64,000 nt of DNA from Streptococcus constellatus (GTDB lineage: Bacteria > Bacillota > Bacilli > Lactobacillales > Streptococcaceae). Where the stretch lies: positions 1 to 64,000 of the forward strand of contig NZ_CABHMZ010000015.1 in assembly GCF_902167705.1 (NCBI RefSeq), read 5' to 3'. The position numbers and the translations under genes are program-made. The notes beneath the pieces were generated by a model, which saw only the letters and a list, made by a program, of their open reading frames with translations, did not search any database and was not told where the DNA came from. Shown here one piece after another: positions 49,300 through 58,244 of the stretch (positions within the stretch are counted from its first letter, which is position 1; every line of letters begins with the position of its first letter).

Positions 49300-49329
49300 A
49301 ATAGCTGACCAAAAAATCAGCCAGCTATT
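49300..49329 (-). terminator. Terminator after the flavin oxidoreductase gene
   Basis: AATAGCTG and CAGCTATT form a perfect stem with inner weak pairs; TTTTCTTTTT follows on the minus strand. Confidence 0.7.
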
Positions 49330-49352
49330 CCTATTTTTTCTATATAACAAGT

Positions 49353-50657
49353 TTACTTTTCAGCATCCTCATATTTCCCAGTATGAAGCTCTGTGATACT
49401 ATCATGCCCTGGCAACTCAGGCAAACCTAAAGAATCCTCACGAGTAAAGACTTCACGCAAGCCTGATGTCCAAGCAGTTTGTTCTAGTTGTTCTGGACTA
49501 ATTTGATGTACAATTTCATTGCCACGACCTTCTTTTATCTTTTGTCCAAACAATGGATCAATCAAAGTTCCACGACCAACCGCAATCAAATCAGTCGGAG
49601 TCTGTGCAATCGCATCCTGCGCATCTTCCTCACTAAAGACACCACCAACAATAATTAACTTAGTCTGATTATCCAGAATGGATTTAAAATGCTCAGCATA
49701 AGTCTGGTCAGAGCCGACAGGTTTTGACGCATATCCTCCCCAGAGCGACAGATGAATGTAATCCAACTCATATTTGATGACTTCTCGAATCAAGGCTTGG
49801 GCTTCTCTGTATGTATAACCGACCTCATCTCCATGAATCTCTTCAGGACTGATCCGATAGCCTACAATAAAATCTTTCGGTGCATATTTTTCCACTACTC
49901 GTTTCACTTCTTTTACGACTGCAAGAGGAAAAGCCATCCGTTTTTCTAAAGAACCGCCCCATTTATCCTCACGCACATTTGAGAAACTTGAAAAAAATTG
50001 CTGCAAGAGATAATGATTTGCGCCATGAATTTCAACTCCCGAAAAACCAGCTTTAATAGCACGCTTGGTGGCACGACCAAAATCCTTGATAATTTCTTCA
50101 ATCTCAGTATTCGTCATTTCACGAACTGGATAGGACAAAAATGAAAAATCAAGAGCACTAGGCGCCAAAACTTCCTCACCTTTAACAGCACGACCAAAAT
50201 CCTTGATAATTTCTTCAATCTCAGTATTCGTCATTTCACGAACTGGATAGGACAAAAATGAAAAATCAAGAGCACTAGGCGCCAAAACTTCCTCACCTTT
50301 AACAGCACGACCAGAAGCTTCACGTCCACCATGATGAATCTGTAAAATGGCTTTGTTGCCATTTTTCTGCAAGGCTGCCGCAATTTTTTCAGCCCCCTCT
50401 AGATGCTCATCAGAGTAAATTCCCAGTTGTTCAGGATAACCTGGAGTAGAGCAAGGTCCACCTGACTCACTCACATAATGGTATTCGGCAATCAATAGTC
50501 CTGCCGCCTGCGAACGAGCATGATAATAGCGCAAGGTATCGTCAGAAACAAAACCACCTTTCAAACCACTAAAGGTCAGCATTGGCGGCATAACCAAACG
50601 ACTGGAAATCTGAGCACCATGACGGAATTGAACCGTATCTGTAAGACTCTTTGACAT
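49353..50657 (-). CDS. NADH:flavin oxidoreductase (old yellow enzyme family) with internal duplication
   Basis: A 434-aa FMN-binding TIM-barrel enzyme, ~39 residues longer than usual. Family segments LVMPPMLTF, LQIHHGGREA, GVEIHGANHYLLQQF and IIVGGVF are visible. An identical 39-residue block (starting GRAVKGEEVLAPSAL) occurs twice in tandem about residues 118-195, encoded by an exact 117-bp repeat. The duplicated piece lies in a barrel loop and helix, so the fold may be affected. Substrate unknown. Confidence 0.88.
   Translation of the reverse strand: MSKSLTDTVQFRHGAQISSRLVMPPMLTFSGLKGGFVSDDTLRYYHARSQAAGLLIAEYHYVSESGGPCSTPGYPEQLGIYSDEHLEGAEKIAAALQKNGNKAILQIHHGGREASGRAVKGEEVLAPSALDFSFLSYPVREMTNTEIEEIIKDFGRAVKGEEVLAPSALDFSFLSYPVREMTNTEIEEIIKDFGRATKRAIKAGFSGVEIHGANHYLLQQFFSSFSNVREDKWGGSLEKRMAFPLAVVKEVKRVVEKYAPKDFIVGYRISPEEIHGDEVGYTYREAQALIREVIKYELDYIHLSLWGGYASKPVGSDQTYAEHFKSILDNQTKLIIVGGVFSEEDAQDAIAQTPTDLIAVGRGTLIDPLFGQKIKEGRGNEIVHQISPEQLEQTAWTSGLREVFTREDSLGLPELPGHDSITELHTGKYEDAEK
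50071..50304 (-). repeat. Exact 117-bp tandem duplication inside the oxidoreductase gene
   Basis: Units 50071-50187 and 50188-50304 are identical. Both begin, and the second is followed by, GCACGACCA, so the duplication could have arisen by slippage between 9-bp repeats. The frame is kept (39 codons). Confidence 0.95.
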
Positions 50658-50744
50658 GACAAATCCTCCTTAAAATTTAAATTTTTGATTCCAATATTAT
50701 TTTACGAAGCCTGTAGTCGTACACAATAAATCGTCTACCTAAGC

Positions 50745-50822
50745 TTATTTCTCAGCCTCCATTTCTAGCAAATCCACTTTTTCAGCAAGAACAAAATATT
50801 TCTGACGCTTTTTTAATAGCTG
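50745..50822 (-). pseudogene. Possible C-terminal remnant of a lost regulator
   Basis: A 25-codon open stretch ends with a stop at 50745 and reads ..KKRQKYFVLAEKVDLLEME.., which looks like a coiled-coil C-terminus such as those of MerR regulators. It has no start and is closed upstream by a stop. MerR genes often sit beside oxidoreductases of this family. The rest of 50658-50931 shows nothing I can name. Confidence 0.3.
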
Positions 50823-50931
50823 TCAACATTGTGAATCAGGCTTCATTTGACAAAACTTTAAAAAATTCCAGTATTTTCCACTGCTAGTCGAGCTTTTCTC
50901 CGGCATAGCAATACATTACAACAACGTTTTA

Positions 50932-51342
50932 CTATATCAGAATCCCTTCCAAATGATCCAGCTCATGTTGGCAGATTTGTGCGGGAAAATCTTTCAAAGT
51001 CAGCGTTTGTTTTTGCCAATGTTGGTCCAAATATTCAACTGTAATTTCTTTATAACGGGTGGTCGAGCGACTCCCCACAAGTGACAAACAGGATTCTTCC
51101 GCTTGATAAGGAAATGACTTCCTTTTCAAAATAGGATTGAACATGATAACAGGCACCATACCATACATAAAAATAATGACCTGCTTCTGCACTCCAATCA
51201 TATTGGCTGCCATTCCGACACACTTATCTTGGTTCGCTCTTAAGGTATCGAACAAATCTTGCCCAATTCCGACATCTTCTTTGCTTGCTGGTTGTGCTTT
51301 CTGCTGCAAAACCAACATATCTTTTACAATTGGTTTAATCAT
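50932..51342 (-). CDS. Divergent peptide deformylase homologue
   Basis: A 136-aa protein of the deformylase family, the shorter streptococcal paralogue rather than the main ~200-aa enzyme. Motif 1 reads GMAANMIG (usual GxGxAAxQxG, so Gln is Met), motif 2 EESCLS (usual EGCLS, metal Cys kept) and motif 3 QHELDH (kept). The metal site is present but the oxyanion Gln is lost, so activity may be weak or altered. ATG at 51342 with AAGGA upstream was chosen. It neighbours scrK. Confidence 0.85.
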   Translation of the reverse strand: MIKPIVKDMLVLQQKAQPASKEDVGIGQDLFDTLRANQDKCVGMAANMIGVQKQVIIFMYGMVPVIMFNPILKRKSFPYQAEESCLSLVGSRSTTRYKEITVEYLDQHWQKQTLTLKDFPAQICQHELDHLEGILI

Positions 51343-51409
51343 TTTCTTCCTTATATCAAAAAAGAGCAAGCTTATTCAATATTCGCTTACTTGCTCTTAA
51401 ACCGTTTGC

Positions 51410-52309
51410 CTACCCTTTGGCTTTTTCGCTGACTTTTTTAGCTAAAACAAAGTTTCCAAGTGTTGCTGACCCATTTCCTGCAACGGCTGGCGTCACAATG
51501 TAATCACGCACATCTGGAACAGGCAAATAACCATTCAACAAAACTGTGAACTTTTCACGAACGCGATCCAACATGTGCTGTTGCGCCATAACACCTCCAC
51601 CAAAAACAATCACATCTGGTCGGAAAGTCACCGTTGCTTGAATTGCTGCTTGCGCAATGTAATAGGCTTGAATATCCCAAACAGAGCTGTTTAGTTCAAT
51701 ATTTTCACCTCGAATGCCTGTCCGAGCCTCTAAACTAGGATCAGCAGCTAATCCCTCTAAACAGCCATTATGGAATGGACATACTCCATTAAATTCTTTT
51801 TCCACATCCATTGGGTGTTTTGCAACATAATAATGCCCCATTTCTGGATGACCCGTCCCACCAACAAATTCACCACGTTGAATAGCTCCGGCTCCAATCC
51901 CCGTCCCAATCGTATAGTAAACCAGATTTTCAATGCGTCCGCCTGCATTATTTCGCGCCACTACTTCACCATAAGCAGAGCTGTTGACATCTGTCGTAAA
52001 GTAAATCGGCACATTTAAAGCACGCCGCAAAGCACCGACAATATCGACATTTGCCCAATGCGGTTTAGGTGTCGTTGTAATAAAACCATACGTTTTTGAA
52101 TTAGGATCAATGTCAATCGGGCCAAATGAACCAACCGCAAGACCCGCTAAATTCTCAAAACGAGAGAAAAAAGCAATCGTCTTATCCAATGTTTCAATCG
52201 GTGTGGTCGTTGGAAATTGTGTTTTTTCAATTACTTCAAAGTTTTCATCTCCAACCGCACATACAAATTTTGTACCGCCAGCTTCTAGGCTTCCATACAA
52301 TTTTGTCAT
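51410..52309 (-). CDS. scrK: Fructokinase ScrK (ROK family)
   Basis: A 299-aa sugar kinase that phosphorylates fructose released by ScrB. The ROK motifs are visible: SLEAGGTKFVCAVG, TTDVNSSAYGEV, the zinc-binding HPEMGHYYVAKHP..CPFHNGCLEGLA region. I chose the ATG at 52309 (AGAGG upstream) over an extended ORF. It belongs to the sucrose cluster with scrA, scrB and scrR, separated from scrA by a repeat. Confidence 0.93.
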   Translation of the reverse strand: MTKLYGSLEAGGTKFVCAVGDENFEVIEKTQFPTTTPIETLDKTIAFFSRFENLAGLAVGSFGPIDIDPNSKTYGFITTTPKPHWANVDIVGALRRALNVPIYFTTDVNSSAYGEVVARNNAGGRIENLVYYTIGTGIGAGAIQRGEFVGGTGHPEMGHYYVAKHPMDVEKEFNGVCPFHNGCLEGLAADPSLEARTGIRGENIELNSSVWDIQAYYIAQAAIQATVTFRPDVIVFGGGVMAQQHMLDRVREKFTVLLNGYLPVPDVRDYIVTPAVAGNGSATLGNFVLAKKVSEKAKG

Positions 52310-52412
52310 TTCAAAACCTCTTTTTATTTTGTTTTCTTCTCTATTCATTATAGCATATCTTCGTAGGACTTCTGAGTAAAAATTTCAGTTTTTCTTCTCT
52401 TTTTCAAAGAAA

Positions 52413-52742
52413 AGGGAGTGGGACAGAACTAAAAATCGAAAATTTTTAGTTCTGTCCCACCCCGCAAGGGTGCTTAAACAGCTATCAAGCTGTTTAAGGT
52501 TGCAGATGAAGAAAACAAAGTTTTCGTCAAAGGAACTCTTCCGAGCTTGAACAGCGAACAACTTTGATACTTGCTTCGCAAGTTTTATCTGCCACCTCAA
52601 AGCAGTGCTTTGAGCAATCATAGCGGCTTGCTGTGCAAGACTGGTTTCCCGCCTTCAACAATTCACTAAATTGTTGAAGCTGCCTTATTCATTTATTACT
52701 AAATCTGATAGAAGCTGGACACTTTTTGCCCAGCCTCTTATT
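52413..52742. repeat. Composite hairpin-rich intergenic repeat, copy 2
   Basis: It opens with the same hairpin as copy 1 (GGGAGTGGGAC..AACTAAAAATCGA, 52413-52464) and ends with TTATTACTAAATCTGATAG and a tail hairpin (AAGCTGG / CCAGC, 52708-52737). The longer core contains further hairpins: TTAAACAGC / GCTGTTTAA, CAAAGCA / TGCTTTG and CTTCAACAATT / AATTGTTGAAG. It fills the gap between scrA and scrK and may also terminate scrA transcription. Confidence 0.8.
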
Positions 52743-52749
52743 TCTTACA

Positions 52750-54648
52750 TTAGGCTTTCAACTCAATTACAGCATCGCCTTTAGCTACTGTACCCTCTGC
52801 AACAGGAGTGACAGAAGCGTAATCAGCTGTGTTGGTGATAATCACCATAGTTGTGTCATCAAGACCAGCGGCTGCAATTTTCGCAGCGTCAAATGTACCA
52901 AGAACATCACCGGCTTTGACTTTAGTACCTTGAACAACTTTTTGGTCAAATCCGTCACCGTTCATAGAAACTGTGTCGATACCAACGTGGATCAAGATTT
53001 CAGCACCATTTGCCGTTTTCAAGCCATAAGCGTGACCAGTTGCAAATGCGATTGTCACTTCTGCATCAGCAGGAGCATACACAACACCTTCGCTAGGTTT
53101 TACTGCAATTCCTTGTCCCATAGCACCACTAGCGAATACTGGATCATTGACATCTTTCAGATCAACAATTGAACCAACGATTGGAGAAAGGACTGTTTCG
53201 TCAGCAAGAACTGGCGCAGCTGCTTCATTAGCTTCTACTACTTCTTTAGCTTCAGTAGTTTCTTCTTCAGCATCTTTATAACCAAATGCATAAGTTAAAC
53301 CAAATCCAAGACCAGTAGTTACAAGTACCATAAAGATATATTGAAGAACTTGACCATTCAGATAGAGAAGCGTACCTGGGATAATGGTAATACCAAATCC
53401 AGTACCAGCAAGTCCAAGAATAGAAGCTAACCAACCACCAATAGCACCGGCAGCAAGTCCAAGAACAAATGGTTTACCATAACGCAAGTTCACCCCGAAA
53501 ATAGCTGGCTCAGTGATTCCGAGACCTGCAGAGAGAGCTGCTGGGAAGGCAAGAGCTTTTAATTTTTTAGATTTTGTTTTTACACCAACTGCAAGAGTTG
53601 CACCCGCTTGGGCAGTCATAGCAGCTGTGATGATTGCATTAAAGGCATCTTTCCCTTCATTTGCAATCAATTGTGCTTCTAGTAAGTTGAAGATATGGTG
53701 AACACCTGTTACCACGATTAGTTGGTGAACACCACCAAGGATAAGACCAGCTAAGCCAAACGGCAAGGCAAGAATAGCTTTTGTTGCAGCAAGAATGACA
53801 TTTTCAAGTGAGTGGAAAATTGGACCAATGACAAAGAGCCCAAGAACTGACATCACAAGGAAGGTCAAGAATGGCACGACAAGCAAATCAAGCACATCTG
53901 GAATTTTCTTATGCAACCATTTTTCAAGTTTCGCACCAAGTAATCCAATGAAGAAGGCTGGCAAAACTGAGTTTTGATAACCAACTACCGGAATAAAGCC
54001 AAAGAACATGATTGGTTTTGCATCACCAGAAGCAACAGCCCAGGCATTTGGAAGAGCTGTATTTACCAACATCAAACCAAGTACAATACCGATAACTGGA
54101 TTCCCACCGAATACACGGAAAGCTGACCAAGAAATCAAAGCTGGGAAGAAGGCAAAGGCTGTATCTGTCAAAACAACTGTGTAAGTATAGAAGTCTGACG
54201 CAGCAAAGGCTTTTGAAGTTGTTCCAAATAATCCAAGAATCGTATCATTGTTAATCGCACCACGAATCCCCATGAAGAGACCAGTTGCTACGATTGCTGG
54301 CAAGATTGGTACAAATACGTCACCAAATGTACGAACAGCACGTTGGAACCAATTCCCTTTTTTAGCTGCTTCCGCTTTTTGCTCACCAGTTGAAGAAGTT
54401 GGCAATCCAAGTGCTACCACTTCATCATAAATTTTATTTACCGTGCCCGTACCAAAGATAATTTGGTATTGACCTGAGTTAAAGAAAGCTCCCTGAACCT
54501 TTTCAAGATTCTCAACTTTATCTTTATCAATCTTAGCTTCGTCTTTGACCATGACACGCAGACGAGTTGCACAGTGAGCAACACTACTTACATTATCACG
54601 TCCACCAATGGCTTCAACGACTGCTTTTGCAATGTCCTTATTTTCCAT
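52750..54648 (-). CDS. scrA: PTS sucrose-specific EIIBCA component ScrA
   Basis: A 632-aa permease that imports sucrose as sucrose-6-P. EIIB has its phospho-Cys in HCATRLRV (about residue 27), EIIC spans ~105-450, and EIIA has the phospho-His in ILIHVGIDTVSMNGDGF (about residue 545). I chose the ATG at 54648, six bases after AAGGAG. It is divergent from scrB, sharing a regulatory region. Confidence 0.95.
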   Translation of the reverse strand: MENKDIAKAVVEAIGGRDNVSSVAHCATRLRVMVKDEAKIDKDKVENLEKVQGAFFNSGQYQIIFGTGTVNKIYDEVVALGLPTSSTGEQKAEAAKKGNWFQRAVRTFGDVFVPILPAIVATGLFMGIRGAINNDTILGLFGTTSKAFAASDFYTYTVVLTDTAFAFFPALISWSAFRVFGGNPVIGIVLGLMLVNTALPNAWAVASGDAKPIMFFGFIPVVGYQNSVLPAFFIGLLGAKLEKWLHKKIPDVLDLLVVPFLTFLVMSVLGLFVIGPIFHSLENVILAATKAILALPFGLAGLILGGVHQLIVVTGVHHIFNLLEAQLIANEGKDAFNAIITAAMTAQAGATLAVGVKTKSKKLKALAFPAALSAGLGITEPAIFGVNLRYGKPFVLGLAAGAIGGWLASILGLAGTGFGITIIPGTLLYLNGQVLQYIFMVLVTTGLGFGLTYAFGYKDAEEETTEAKEVVEANEAAAPVLADETVLSPIVGSIVDLKDVNDPVFASGAMGQGIAVKPSEGVVYAPADAEVTIAFATGHAYGLKTANGAEILIHVGIDTVSMNGDGFDQKVVQGTKVKAGDVLGTFDAAKIAAAGLDDTTMVIITNTADYASVTPVAEGTVAKGDAVIELKA

Positions 54649-54683
54649 TTGCATCTCCTTATTGAAAATAATTAAAATTTATG

Positions 54684-54795
54684 AAAGCGATTTAATCGCT
54701 CCTACGACTATGATTTTAAAATATGTCAAGCGTTTTGCAGAAATTTTATTTTTTTCTGTTAAAAAGTTGATTTTTTTAAAGAAAACGTTTACTAT
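54684..54795. promoter_or_regulatory. scrA/scrB divergent control region
   Basis: On the plus strand TTGATT (54767-54772), 17 bases, TACTAT (54790-54795) drives scrB. LacI-type sites: AAACGTTT (54783-54790) overlapping the -10, and AAGCGTTTT (54728-54736) beside a minus-strand TTGACA (54729-54724). ATGAAAGCGATTTAA (54681-54695) resembles a cre site and is part of the palindrome AGCGATT-T-AATCGCT (54686-54700). ScrR and CcpA are the likely binders. A clear -10 for scrA is not visible. Confidence 0.6.
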
Positions 54796-54829
54796 AGTAA
54801 GTAAGAAAACTATCTCGGAGGACAAAAGA

Positions 54830-56284
54830 TTGGCTTGGACTACTGAACAACGTTACAAACGCTATGAGCAATGGACTGAAAACGAAATTCAACAGATAAA
54901 AGAAAAAATCGCTACGTCGCCTTGGCGTGCTACCTACCACGTAGAGCCTAATACGGGACTGCTGAATGACCCAAATGGTTTCTCCTATTTTGATGGAAAA
55001 TGGATTGTCTTCTATCAAAATTTCCCTTTTGGAGCAACTCATGGGCTTAAATCTTGGGTACAACTGGAAAGTGATGACCTCGTACACTTTACTGAAACTG
55101 GTGTTCGTGTTCTACCCGATACACCATTAGACAGCCACGGTGCTTATTCTGGCTCTGCCATGCAGTTTGATGATCAGCTTTTCCTATTTTATACTGGAAA
55201 TGTTCGAGATGAGAATTGGGTGCGCCACCCTTACCAAATCGGTGCTTTGCTGGACAAAGACGGACATATTCAAAAACTAAACAAAGTCTTGATTGAACAA
55301 CCTCAGGACGCTACAGATCATTTCCGTGATCCTCAGATTTTTAACTATCATGGTCAATTCTATGCTATTGTTGGGGGGAAAAATCTTGACAAAAAAGGCT
55401 ATATCAAGCTTTACAAAGCAGTAGAAAATGATTATACACGCTGGGAAGAGGTCGGTAATTTAGACTTTGCAAACGACCATACTGCCTATATGATGGAATG
55501 TCCAAATCTTGTCTTTATTGATGACAAGCCTGTTTTGCTCTACTGTCCTCAAGGCTTATCAAAAGAAATCGCCCCTTATGACAATATTTATCCAAATATG
55601 TATAAAATAGGTCAATCGTTTGACACAAAGAAAGCTGCAATGGTTGAACCTAGTTCTCTGCAAAATTTAGACTATGGTTTTGAATGCTATGCCACTCAGG
55701 CTTTCAATGCCCCTGACGGACGCGCCTTAGCTGTCAGCTGGTTGGGGTTGCCTGATATTACTTACCCGTCTGACCGTTTCGACCACCAAGGAACGTTCTC
55801 TCTGGTCAAAGAATTAACCCTTAAAGATGGAAAACTGTATCAATATCCTGTTCAAGCAATCCAAACCTTGCGAAGAGAAAGTAAAGCATTCACTAACCAA
55901 GCACAGACCAAAAACAGCTATGAATTAGAATTAGAATTTACTGCAGATTCTCAAACCGAACTTGTCCTCTTTGCAGACCAAAATCACAAAGGTCTACGCA
56001 TTCGTTTTGACATCAAAAATGGTCAAGTAACAGTTGACCGTAGTGAAGCTGGCGAGCAATACGCTCTTGAATTTGGTACAGTTCGTAGCTGCACGATTGA
56101 AAACCAAGCTACAACCGCTACTATCTTCATTGACAAGTCAGTTTTTGAAATTTTTATTAACAAAGGAGAAAAAGTATTTTCAGGTCGTGTTTTCCCACAC
56201 ACTGATCAAAACGGTATTTTTATCAGTGAGGGAAATCCAACTGGAACTTACTATGAATTAGACTATGGTCGCAAAATTAACTGA
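54830..56284 (+). CDS. scrB: Sucrose-6-phosphate hydrolase ScrB (GH32)
   Basis: A 484-aa cytosolic GH32 enzyme splitting sucrose-6-P into glucose-6-P and fructose. The nucleophile motif is NDPNGF, the transition-state motif FRDPQIF and the acid/base motif MECPNL. The start is a TTG at 54830 with GGAGG eight bases upstream; it matches the start of homologues, and further upstream extension crosses the promoter. The 3' end overlaps scrR by 20 bases. Confidence 0.95.
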   Translation: MAWTTEQRYKRYEQWTENEIQQIKEKIATSPWRATYHVEPNTGLLNDPNGFSYFDGKWIVFYQNFPFGATHGLKSWVQLESDDLVHFTETGVRVLPDTPLDSHGAYSGSAMQFDDQLFLFYTGNVRDENWVRHPYQIGALLDKDGHIQKLNKVLIEQPQDATDHFRDPQIFNYHGQFYAIVGGKNLDKKGYIKLYKAVENDYTRWEEVGNLDFANDHTAYMMECPNLVFIDDKPVLLYCPQGLSKEIAPYDNIYPNMYKIGQSFDTKKAAMVEPSSLQNLDYGFECYATQAFNAPDGRALAVSWLGLPDITYPSDRFDHQGTFSLVKELTLKDGKLYQYPVQAIQTLRRESKAFTNQAQTKNSYELELEFTADSQTELVLFADQNHKGLRIRFDIKNGQVTVDRSEAGEQYALEFGTVRSCTIENQATTATIFIDKSVFEIFINKGEKVFSGRVFPHTDQNGIFISEGNPTGTYYELDYGRKIN

Positions 56285-57230
56285 TGTTGCAAAAATTGCC
56301 GGAGTTAGCCCAACAACTGTTTCTCGCGTGATTAACAAAAAAGGTTATCTCTCAGAAAAAACAATCTCAAAAGTAACTGAAGCCATGCGTGAATTAGGCT
56401 ACAAACCAAATAATCTCGCTCGCAGCTTACAAGGAAAATCTGCCAAACTGATTGGATTGATTTTCCCAAATATCAGTCATATCTTTTATGCTGAACTCAT
56501 TGACAAATTAGAGCATGAGTTATTTAAAAGAGGCTACAAGACAATTATTTGCAATAGCGAGCACAATTCAAGCAAGGAAAAAGAGTATCTGGAGATGCTA
56601 GAAGCCAATCAAGTGGACGGCATTATCTCAGGTAGCCACAATTTAGGAATTTCTGATTATGACCGTGTAACAGCTCCGATTATCTCTTTTGACCGCAACT
56701 TGTCCCCTTCCATCCCTGTTGTATCCTCGGACAACTATGCTGGTGGTGTCTTGGCTGCAGAAACGTTGGTCAAGTCTGGTGCCAAAAATATCATTATGAT
56801 TACCGGAAATGATAATTCCAATTCACCAACAGGTCTCTGCCATGCTGGCTTTGCCTCTGTTTTACCAGATGCACCAATTATCAATATGTCTAGTGACTTC
56901 TCGCCCATTCGCAAAGAAATGGAAATCAAAAATATCTTAAAAGACAGAAAGCCCGATGCTATTTTCGCTTCAGATGATTTGACAGCCATTTTAATCATAA
57001 AAGTTGCTCAAGAGTTAGAAATCAAGATTCCAGAAGAGCTAAAAGTTATTGGTTATGACGGAACTTATTTTGTGGAGAATTATTATCCACAACTTGCCAC
57101 TATACAGCAGCCCTTGACTGATATTGCTTGCTTATTAGTCGATCTCTTGCTCCGAAAAATTGCTGGTGAAGAAGTTGTGACAACAGGCTACTTCCTCCCC
57201 GTGCACCTTTCTTCAGGAAAAAGCATTTAA
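56265..57230 (+). CDS. scrR: Sucrose operon repressor ScrR (LacI family)
   Basis: A 321-aa LacI-type regulator: helix-turn-helix TDVAKIAGVSPTTVSRVINKKG at the N-terminus (given here only in part as TTVSRVINKKG), hinge ARSLQGKSAKLIGLIFP, and the periplasmic-binding-like effector domain. It should repress scrA and scrB until sucrose or fructose derivatives are present. There is no good ribosome site; the start lies inside the end of scrB, so translation is likely coupled. Confidence 0.94.
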   Translation: MVAKLTDVAKIAGVSPTTVSRVINKKGYLSEKTISKVTEAMRELGYKPNNLARSLQGKSAKLIGLIFPNISHIFYAELIDKLEHELFKRGYKTIICNSEHNSSKEKEYLEMLEANQVDGIISGSHNLGISDYDRVTAPIISFDRNLSPSIPVVSSDNYAGGVLAAETLVKSGAKNIIMITGNDNSNSPTGLCHAGFASVLPDAPIINMSSDFSPIRKEMEIKNILKDRKPDAIFASDDLTAILIIKVAQELEIKIPEELKVIGYDGTYFVENYYPQLATIQQPLTDIACLLVDLLLRKIAGEEVVTTGYFLPVHLSSGKSI

Positions 57231-57243
57231 TACAGAGATGGTT

Positions 57244-57282
57244 AAACCCCACTTAAGATTTCTCAATACTTAAGTGGGGTTT
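57244..57282. terminator. Terminator after scrR
   Basis: AAACCCCACTTAAG and CTTAAGTGGGGTTT form a perfect 14-bp stem between convergent scrR and HAD genes; active on both strands. Confidence 0.88.
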
Positions 57283-57300
57283 AGTGTTTATTCGTTGTTC

Positions 57301-58125
57301 TTATATTTTATCTGCCAGAAGCAGCTCATCAATTGCCTGAGCACAGCCGCCATGGTCATTATCTGCTACAATAATATCTGCCAAGCCTTTGATATTCTCA
57401 TTAGCATTTCCCATAGCAACGCCAAGACCTGCTGCGCGGATCATGCTTTCATCATTATCTGCGTCGCCAACTGCGATGATTTCTTCCATAGAAAGGTTCA
57501 ACTGCTTTGCTAAATGAGCTAAACCTTGTCCTTTTTCAACACCTTGCGCTGTTAGTTCAAGACCACTTACTTCTGCTTTTATCATCGTAATATTTTCAGG
57601 CAACAAAACTTCATACGACTGATCACGAGCATCAGCTGTTAAGTGATACATATTGATCTTGCCAAAATTGTCTCTTTCCTTAGCTAACAAATCGTAGATA
57701 TTATCCACCAAAACAGCTGTTTTATCATAAAGTTCAGTATAAATTTCCATATAATAGTTAGCAATATTCTCAAAATGAGACCGCTGAAGATAGCCTTGTC
57801 CATCAATCATACCGACCACCATTATGTCTTGAGCTTCTGCTAGAGCTCTCACCTTATCTACTACTATGGCAGGCAATGTTTGCTTTGCTAAAGTTCGCTT
57901 GGCTTCCAAGTCATAAATCAATGCACCACTTGCAAGAATAGCATAGCGAATTCCTTGCAAATCCTTCTCATAAAGTCCTAATTCCGACAGAGAACGCCCT
58001 GTCGAAAGCGCCACTTGCTTACCAGACGCATGGGCTCTATCTATCGCTGCAATGCTGCTGTTCGCAATCGTCTTTTGACTAGCCAAAAGCGTTCCATCCA
58101 TGTCAAATGCTATCAATTGATACAT
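57301..58125 (-). CDS. Cof-type HAD-IIB phosphatase
   Basis: A 274-aa sugar-phosphatase-type protein. Motif I is AFDMDGTLLA, motif II ALSTGRS, and motif IV GDADNDESMIRAAGLGVAMGN. Family members act on sugar phosphates or flavin-related phosphates; substrate unknown. I chose the second ATG (58125), five bases after AAGGAG. It stands between the sucrose and ami clusters. Confidence 0.9.
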   Translation of the reverse strand: MYQLIAFDMDGTLLASQKTIANSSIAAIDRAHASGKQVALSTGRSLSELGLYEKDLQGIRYAILASGALIYDLEAKRTLAKQTLPAIVVDKVRALAEAQDIMVVGMIDGQGYLQRSHFENIANYYMEIYTELYDKTAVLVDNIYDLLAKERDNFGKINMYHLTADARDQSYEVLLPENITMIKAEVSGLELTAQGVEKGQGLAHLAKQLNLSMEEIIAVGDADNDESMIRAAGLGVAMGNANENIKGLADIIVADNDHGGCAQAIDELLLADKI

Positions 58126-58184
58126 CATTACTCCTTTTCTCTTAAGTCTAGTATAACACAGAAACGAATAGAAAGTACAAGCAA

Positions 58185-58217
58185 AAAATCACTTCAGAGT
58201 CTATCTGAAGTGATTTT
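58185..58217 (-). terminator. Terminator of the ami operon
   Basis: AAAATCACTTCAGA and TCTGAAGTGATTTT form a perfect 14-bp stem with a 5-base loop after amiF. Confidence 0.88.
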
Positions 58218-58244
58218 AATCTGTCAACAAAGTCGAAGACAGTT

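Noticed and set aside
54608-54829. N-terminal extension of ScrB
   Set aside because: The longer frame crosses the scrA start and the promoter; the TTG at 54830 has a well-spaced GGAGG and matches homologue starts.
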